A stretch of DNA of 18,749 nt from Thermoplasmata archaeon (GTDB lineage: Archaea > Thermoplasmatota > Thermoplasmata > Thermoplasmatales > Thermoplasmataceae): contig JAJZWN010000004.1 of assembly GCA_021846695.1 (NCBI GenBank), positions 1-18,749 of the forward strand, written 5' to 3'. The notes under the pieces were generated by a model. It did no database searches, had not been told where the DNA came from, and saw only the letters and a program-made list of their open reading frames with translations. Positions within the stretch are counted from its first letter, which is position 1. The number at the start of each line of letters is the position of its first letter. A program made the position numbers and the translations under genes. Below are positions 15,717-18,749 of this stretch, piece after piece.

Positions 15717-15739
15717 CTTTTTCCATGAGAGATTTTGTC

Positions 15740-15765
15740 TTTATATATTTATATATAGTATATAT
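15740..15765 (+). promoter_or_regulatory. TATA-rich promoter region of the DedA-MFS pair
   Basis: A 26-nt stretch of almost pure T/A alternation lies 43-68 nt before the GTG at 15808. If it holds the BoxA, the message has a leader of roughly 20-40 nt. That fits the clear SD before this gene and differs from the leaderless genes around it. Confidence 0.45.
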
Positions 15766-15794
15766 AGATAAATCTTAATAATACGTTAAAAATA

Positions 15795-15799
15795 GGGAG
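15795..15799 (+). promoter_or_regulatory. Shine-Dalgarno motif for the DedA gene
   Basis: GGGAG lies 8 nt before the GTG at 15808 and supports that unusual start codon. Confidence 0.6.
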
Positions 15800-15807
15800 C
15801 AGATAAA

Positions 15808-16470
15808 GTGAGTATAATAACTTCTATAACGGTAGGCCTTATAAAGTTCGTTGAGGTAATAATAATAAAGCTTGGATTGGGTGGAGTATTTTTCCTTATG
15901 CTTCTTGAGGGGATGTTACTGCCAATACCATCTGAAATCGTCATGACATTTTCGGGTTATCTTGCTTTTTACAGGCTCCTGGATCCTTATAGCCCCTATG
16001 TCTCAGTTGTACTGCTTCTTATTGTTGGTTCTGTTGGAGACCTTATAGGTGCATGGATAGCTTACTGGATAGGCAAATACGGAGGCGATCCATTTATAAT
16101 CAGGTATGGAAAATATTTGTTCTTGAAACCTGATACAATAGACAGAACAAAGGCATGGTTTAACAGATATGGGGAACTTTCCGTTTTTATAACGAGGTTT
16201 ATACCTGTATTCAGGACTTTTATTTCAATACCTGCAGGGATTGCCACAATGAACTTCAGGAAATTTTCTATTTATACATTGTCGGGAGACGTTATATTTA
16301 ATGTAGTACTTATTTACCTTGGCATACTGTTCGGGTCACACTGGGAAATTCTTCTAAAATACTTTGATGAATATTCCTACGTGGGCATCGCCATCTTTGC
16401 TGTAATAATTATTTATCTGATTGTCAGGATAATAAGGAACAGAAACGAAAGCACACAACTAAACAAATAA
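15808..16470 (+). CDS. DedA family (VTT domain) membrane protein
   Basis: A 220-aa integral membrane protein of the DedA/SNARE-associated (VTT) family. Members are thought to act as lipid scramblases or flippases and in membrane homeostasis. The family marks are present: a re-entrant region LPIPSEIVMTFSGYLA (about 37-52), GSVGDLIGAWIAYWIGKYGG (about 72-91), the amphipathic RTKAWFNRYGE, and FITRFIPVFRTFISIPAGIATM (about 129-150) with the conserved R-x3-P-x2-R-T pattern. Four to six hydrophobic segments are visible. The start is a GTG with an SD in front. An MFS transporter follows closely and may be partly co-transcribed. The substrate is not determined. Confidence 0.9.
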   Translation: MSIITSITVGLIKFVEVIIIKLGLGGVFFLMLLEGMLLPIPSEIVMTFSGYLAFYRLLDPYSPYVSVVLLLIVGSVGDLIGAWIAYWIGKYGGDPFIIRYGKYLFLKPDTIDRTKAWFNRYGELSVFITRFIPVFRTFISIPAGIATMNFRKFSIYTLSGDVIFNVVLIYLGILFGSHWEILLKYFDEYSYVGIAIFAVIIIYLIVRIIRNRNESTQLNK

Positions 16471-16479
16471 ATAATATAC
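16470..16479 (+). promoter_or_regulatory. Possible BoxA of the MFS gene
   Basis: AATAATATAC begins at the DedA stop and is centred about 26 nt before ATG 16501. It suggests an additional leaderless start for the MFS gene and favours that ATG over the upstream TTG at 16492. Confidence 0.4.
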
Positions 16480-16500
16480 TAATAAACAATATTGAATAAT

Positions 16501-17739
16501 ATGTTTTCTGATTCACCTGATGTTGTTAACAGGTCTTTCCGTTATCTGCTCATTTCAAGGGCTCTCCGGAGTTCTGCACTTATATTTGTAACACTCTCCC
16601 TGCCGCTTTATCTTCACTTTCTCCACTTCTCACTGGTATTTATCAGCCTCATATATATTCCAATTATAATTTTTAATGTGGTTCTTGTACTTATTCTCGG
16701 CAGGCTCGGTGACAAGATCGGATATTCAAAAATACTCATATTGGGTGAGGCGTTTCCTGTAGTCGGATTATTATTGCTTGCCATATCCACGAACATATAT
16801 GTTATAGCCATAGGTGCAATTATAGCTGGAATTACCGGTGGTGCAGGGGGAATGAGGGGTGCATTTTCACCAGGAATGACAGCATTCATCGCTAATAATT
16901 ATCCAGGAGAAGGAAACAGGGTAAACCGTCTGTCGCTCCTGACGGCAACAGCATCCTTTTTTTCAATATTCGGTGGATTATTCCTATCACTTTATGGCAT
17001 CATATCATCCGCTATAGGCATTCTTCTGTTTTACCGGGTATTCTTTATAGTATCATTTTTGCTGGTATTCGGCTCATTAATAGCGTTATCAAGGCTTCAT
17101 GAATACAGGCGGCCTAAAAAGACAACAAAAATAATGAAAAAAGCCAGTTTCAAGTATCTATTGAGGATTATTTTACCCAATAGCATAAATGCTGCTGCAA
17201 TAGGAATAGCAATGCCATTGCTTCCTCTTTTCTTTGAGTTGAAATTCCATGTAGACCCTGGAACAGTGGGAAATATTTATACTATAGCTTATGCTGCAAC
17301 GGCAATAGGGTCTTATACCTCTGGAAAATTCATAAATGGCAGGGTAGATTCACTTAAGATGGCATCTATAGCCCATATCCTTCAGGGGGCATTGTTTATA
17401 ATAATAGCGTTTACCCCATTTCTGTTTATAGCCACTGCTATATATGTTGGGAGAATGGCTGTTGCAGGGATAGGATCGCCCATGAGGGGCGCCATAAATG
17501 TAAGGGGAATTGACAAGGAGGACTATGGCACATCCACTTCAATACAGGGAGTGTCTGGGAGGGGGTCACAGCTAACAACCGGTGCATCCGGCTATCTTAT
17601 GGATTTAAATTTTGCATTTCCATTATTGATAGGCGGGGCCATGCAGGCCGCCGGCGGAGTTCTTTATTATGTGCTTGTGAAAAGCTGGCATCCGGAGAAG
17701 AGTTCTGAACGCAGAAGTGAAACAGTAAAAACCAATTAA
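16501..17739 (+). CDS. Major facilitator superfamily transporter
   Basis: A 412-aa secondary transporter with about 12 membrane segments in two halves joined by a basic loop (HEYRRPKKTTKIMKKA). The loop between segments 2 and 3 carries the MFS signature GRLGDKIGYSK, and a glycine-rich stretch GAIIAGITGGAGGMRG lies in the first half. The cargo cannot be read from sequence; drug or sugar efflux-like families are plausible. I use ATG 16501; a TTG at 16492 would add three residues. The gene lies 30 nt after DedA, and its stop overlaps the stop of the convergent phosphatase gene by 4 nt. Confidence 0.88.
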   Translation: MFSDSPDVVNRSFRYLLISRALRSSALIFVTLSLPLYLHFLHFSLVFISLIYIPIIIFNVVLVLILGRLGDKIGYSKILILGEAFPVVGLLLLAISTNIYVIAIGAIIAGITGGAGGMRGAFSPGMTAFIANNYPGEGNRVNRLSLLTATASFFSIFGGLFLSLYGIISSAIGILLFYRVFFIVSFLLVFGSLIALSRLHEYRRPKKTTKIMKKASFKYLLRIILPNSINAAAIGIAMPLLPLFFELKFHVDPGTVGNIYTIAYAATAIGSYTSGKFINGRVDSLKMASIAHILQGALFIIIAFTPFLFIATAIYVGRMAVAGIGSPMRGAINVRGIDKEDYGTSTSIQGVSGRGSQLTTGASGYLMDLNFAFPLLIGGAMQAAGGVLYYVLVKSWHPEKSSERRSETVKTN

Positions 17740-18335
17740 GAAAATATCGATTTTATCTTATCATCAAGGTTTATAGCTCCAAGTGACAGTAATTTAAGAG
17801 GGCTTCGGGCAATAACCGTCATGGATGCATTTTTAATAGCCATGCCAAAACTTTCTCCCTCGGATAATCCCATGTAATAGGATGCAATTGCACGGATAGG
17901 GTCTGAGTGTGAAACAAATATGTATTTTCCCTTATAGTCATCCATGCATGCCTTAACACGTTCCTGTAGATGTTCCCATGTTTCCATTCCCAGTGAGTCC
18001 CTTACTTTTCCCGTTATATGTGAATTTGGATACAGGGTATCAAGGAATTCATTTATATTATGCCCATTAGCGTTTCCAAGGTAGACTTCCCTTAAACGGT
18101 CATCTATCTTTACATCCAGACCAACATAATTTGAAATAATATTCGCTGTATCGTATGCCCTCTTTATCGGGCTTGATATTATTCCATCAAATTTCAATCC
18201 GGTTAATTGTTCACCGGTTCTTTCTGCCTGTTTTTCGCCTGTATCCGTAAGTGTATTGTGGTCAACATCATCGGAAAGTACTTTTTCAACATTTATGTTG
18301 CTTTCACCGTGCCTGATAAATATATATCCTCTCAT
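17736..18335 (-). CDS. Histidine phosphatase (phosphoglycerate mutase-like) family protein
   Basis: A cytosolic phosphatase or mutase of the histidine phosphatase superfamily. From the ATG at 18335 it has 199 aa. RHGE (8-11) gives the phosphorylated H9, R59 lies in SSPIKRAYDTA, E83 in LREVYLGNANG, and the second catalytic histidine is H143 in VSHSDPIRA, so the active site is complete. The reading frame is open a further 41 codons upstream, but that part is not family-like, and a BoxA at 18356-18365 places the start at 18335. The short size and lack of the longer mutase insertions suggest a phosphatase rather than the glycolytic mutase; the substrate is unknown. Confidence 0.9.
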   Translation of the reverse strand: MRGYIFIRHGESNINVEKVLSDDVDHNTLTDTGEKQAERTGEQLTGLKFDGIISSPIKRAYDTANIISNYVGLDVKIDDRLREVYLGNANGHNINEFLDTLYPNSHITGKVRDSLGMETWEHLQERVKACMDDYKGKYIFVSHSDPIRAIASYYMGLSEGESFGMAIKNASMTVIARSPLKLLSLGAINLDDKIKSIFS

Positions 18336-18355
18336 AGGTGGGAATAAAATAATTA

Positions 18356-18365
18356 TTAATAAATA
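18356..18365 (-). promoter_or_regulatory. BoxA promoter of the histidine phosphatase gene
   Basis: TATTTATTAA on the minus strand is centred about 25.5 nt before the ATG at 18335. It supports this start over upstream codons in the same frame. Confidence 0.55.
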
Positions 18366-18464
18366 TACATACATATCACTTTGCCTGATTGAGTTTTTAT
18401 TGAACGAATATGGATATATATTGCAATATCTGCGATAATAATTAATTTCTTCTATCATTGAAGG

Positions 18465-18583
18465 GTTGCAGGTGGAGATTGCCTTAAATTCCTGAAAGCT
18501 GATAAAGTGGTATACTATTGTTTTGTATTGCTTTCAGGCAACTATGATTAAAAGTATCCATGCAACAGGGCATTATATCTCCA
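18465..18583. repeat. Inverted repeats, possible structured leader or operator region
   Basis: CCTGAAAGC (18491-18499) and GCTTTCAGG (18530-18538) form a perfect 9-bp inverted repeat with a 30-nt loop. Two outer pairs also exist: GTTGCA (18465-18470) with TGCAAC (18561-18566), and TGGAGAT (18473-18479) with ATCTCCA (18577-18583). The two outer pairs cross, so they could not both nest around the stem. This may be a regulatory site, a small RNA, or chance for the short outer pairs. Confidence 0.45.
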
Positions 18584-18590
18584 TGAATAT

Positions 18591-18600
18591 TTATTTATAA
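18591..18600 (+). promoter_or_regulatory. Probable BoxA of the ammonium transporter gene
   Basis: TTATTTATAA lies 31-40 nt before the ATG at 18631, giving a leader of about 10 nt. A weak SD-like AGGT sits at about 18620-18623. Confidence 0.45.
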
Positions 18601-18630
18601 CAACATCAGTTTACCCAGCAGGTAGAAAAT

Positions 18631-18749
18631 ATGTTTGATTTCATTGATTATCTTTCGATTTCTAATATTTTAATAAATAATTTGTGGATAGTAATCGCTG
18701 CAATTTTCATTTTTGCTATGACAATTGCAGTTGGATTCCTGGAAGTAGG
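18631..18749 (+). CDS. amt: Ammonium transporter (Amt family), N-terminal fragment cut by the window edge
   Basis: The first 39 codons of a gene that runs off the window. The product begins MFDFIDYLSISNILINN, followed by LWIVIAAIFIFAMTIAVGFLEV. The second part matches the first membrane segment of Amt/MEP/Rh ammonium transporters, where a tryptophan leads into a hydrophobic helix ending in GFALLEAG-like residues. In this family the protein takes up ammonium across the cytoplasmic membrane and is often followed by a PII regulator gene, which would lie outside the window. Only the first helix is visible, so the call is probable rather than certain. Confidence 0.65.
   Translation, partial: MFDFIDYLSISNILINNLWIVIAAIFIFAMTIAVGFLEV

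Larger units (their letters stand above)
18336..18630. other. Long divergent spacer before the ammonium transporter gene
   Basis: A spacer of 295 nt, the longest non-coding stretch here. It holds the phosphatase promoter at its left end and an apparent BoxA of the right-hand gene at 18591-18600. Between them lie several inverted repeats (see 18465-18583). No tRNA or convincing small gene was seen. Confidence 0.6.

Noticed and set aside
18336..18458. N-terminal extension of the histidine phosphatase by 41 codons
   Set aside because: Family proteins begin just before the RHGE motif, a BoxA sits 25 nt before the ATG at 18335, and the extension has no family-like sequence.
1811..18592. Shared 12-mer CCATGAATATTT at 1811 and 18581 as a possible regulatory element
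   Set aside because: Exact 12-mers are expected by chance several times in an AT-rich window of this size, and the flanks do not match.
18544..18600. An 18-codon + strand ORF in the spacer before the amt gene
   Set aside because: No SD, no BoxA at suitable distance, and its end coincides with the probable promoter of the next gene.
1..18749. tRNA, rRNA, CRISPR arrays, insertion sequences, toxin-antitoxin or defence genes
   Set aside because: No tRNA-like T-loop or cloverleaf patterns, regularly spaced repeats, transposase motifs, terminal inverted repeats with target duplications, or recognisable defence domains were found by reading both strands.

Overview
The window looks like chromosomal DNA of an acidophilic archaeon of the order Thermoplasmatales (Ferroplasma, Acidiplasma or Picrophilus type). 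The reasons are an AT-rich genome with archaeal TATA boxes (BoxA) about 25 nt before start codons, an archaeal-type S-adenosylmethionine synthetase, a CYP119/CYP231-like P450, a PolX-PHP polymerase, and exported proteins rich in N-glycosylation sequons. The genus is inferred, not proven. I found no tRNA, rRNA, CRISPR array, insertion sequence or clear sign of recent transfer.

Layout. Positions 54-5726 (+): DNA polymerase X; an exported penicillin-acylase-family hydrolase translationally coupled to a small membrane protein; a hypothetical protein; a DUF5680 protein. Positions 5862-7076 (+): archaeal SAM synthetase, ending 3 nt from a convergent GNAT acetyltransferase. Positions 7080-8956 (-): that acetyltransferase downstream of a DUF1634 protein and a TauE/SafE transporter, which overlap. 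Positions 9188-10333 (-): a lone cytochrome P450, divergent from a two-gene envelope-glycan operon at 10444-13075 (+). That operon holds a GtrA membrane domain fused to a headless GT2-like domain, then a GT-C membrane glycosyltransferase. Positions 13005-15689 (-): hemB, queC and a D-2-hydroxyacid dehydrogenase, each with its own apparent promoter. Positions 15808-17739 (+): a DedA-family protein and an MFS transporter. Positions 17736-18335 (-): a histidine phosphatase. The right edge holds the first codons of a probable ammonium transporter (from 18631, +).

The genes are mostly housekeeping or single-function: repair, SAM, heme and archaeosine synthesis, redox, transport and envelope glycosylation. 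No defence island or multi-gene novel system stands out. The points most worth a second look are: the GtrA protein that has lost its glycosyltransferase catalytic half while keeping a GT-C partner; a 71-nt tail-to-tail coding overlap between the GT-C gene and hemB; inverted-repeat clusters before the SAM synthetase and ammonium transporter genes; the acylase plus small membrane protein pair; and a consistent split between leaderless first genes and Shine-Dalgarno-led internal genes, which corrects several start codons.
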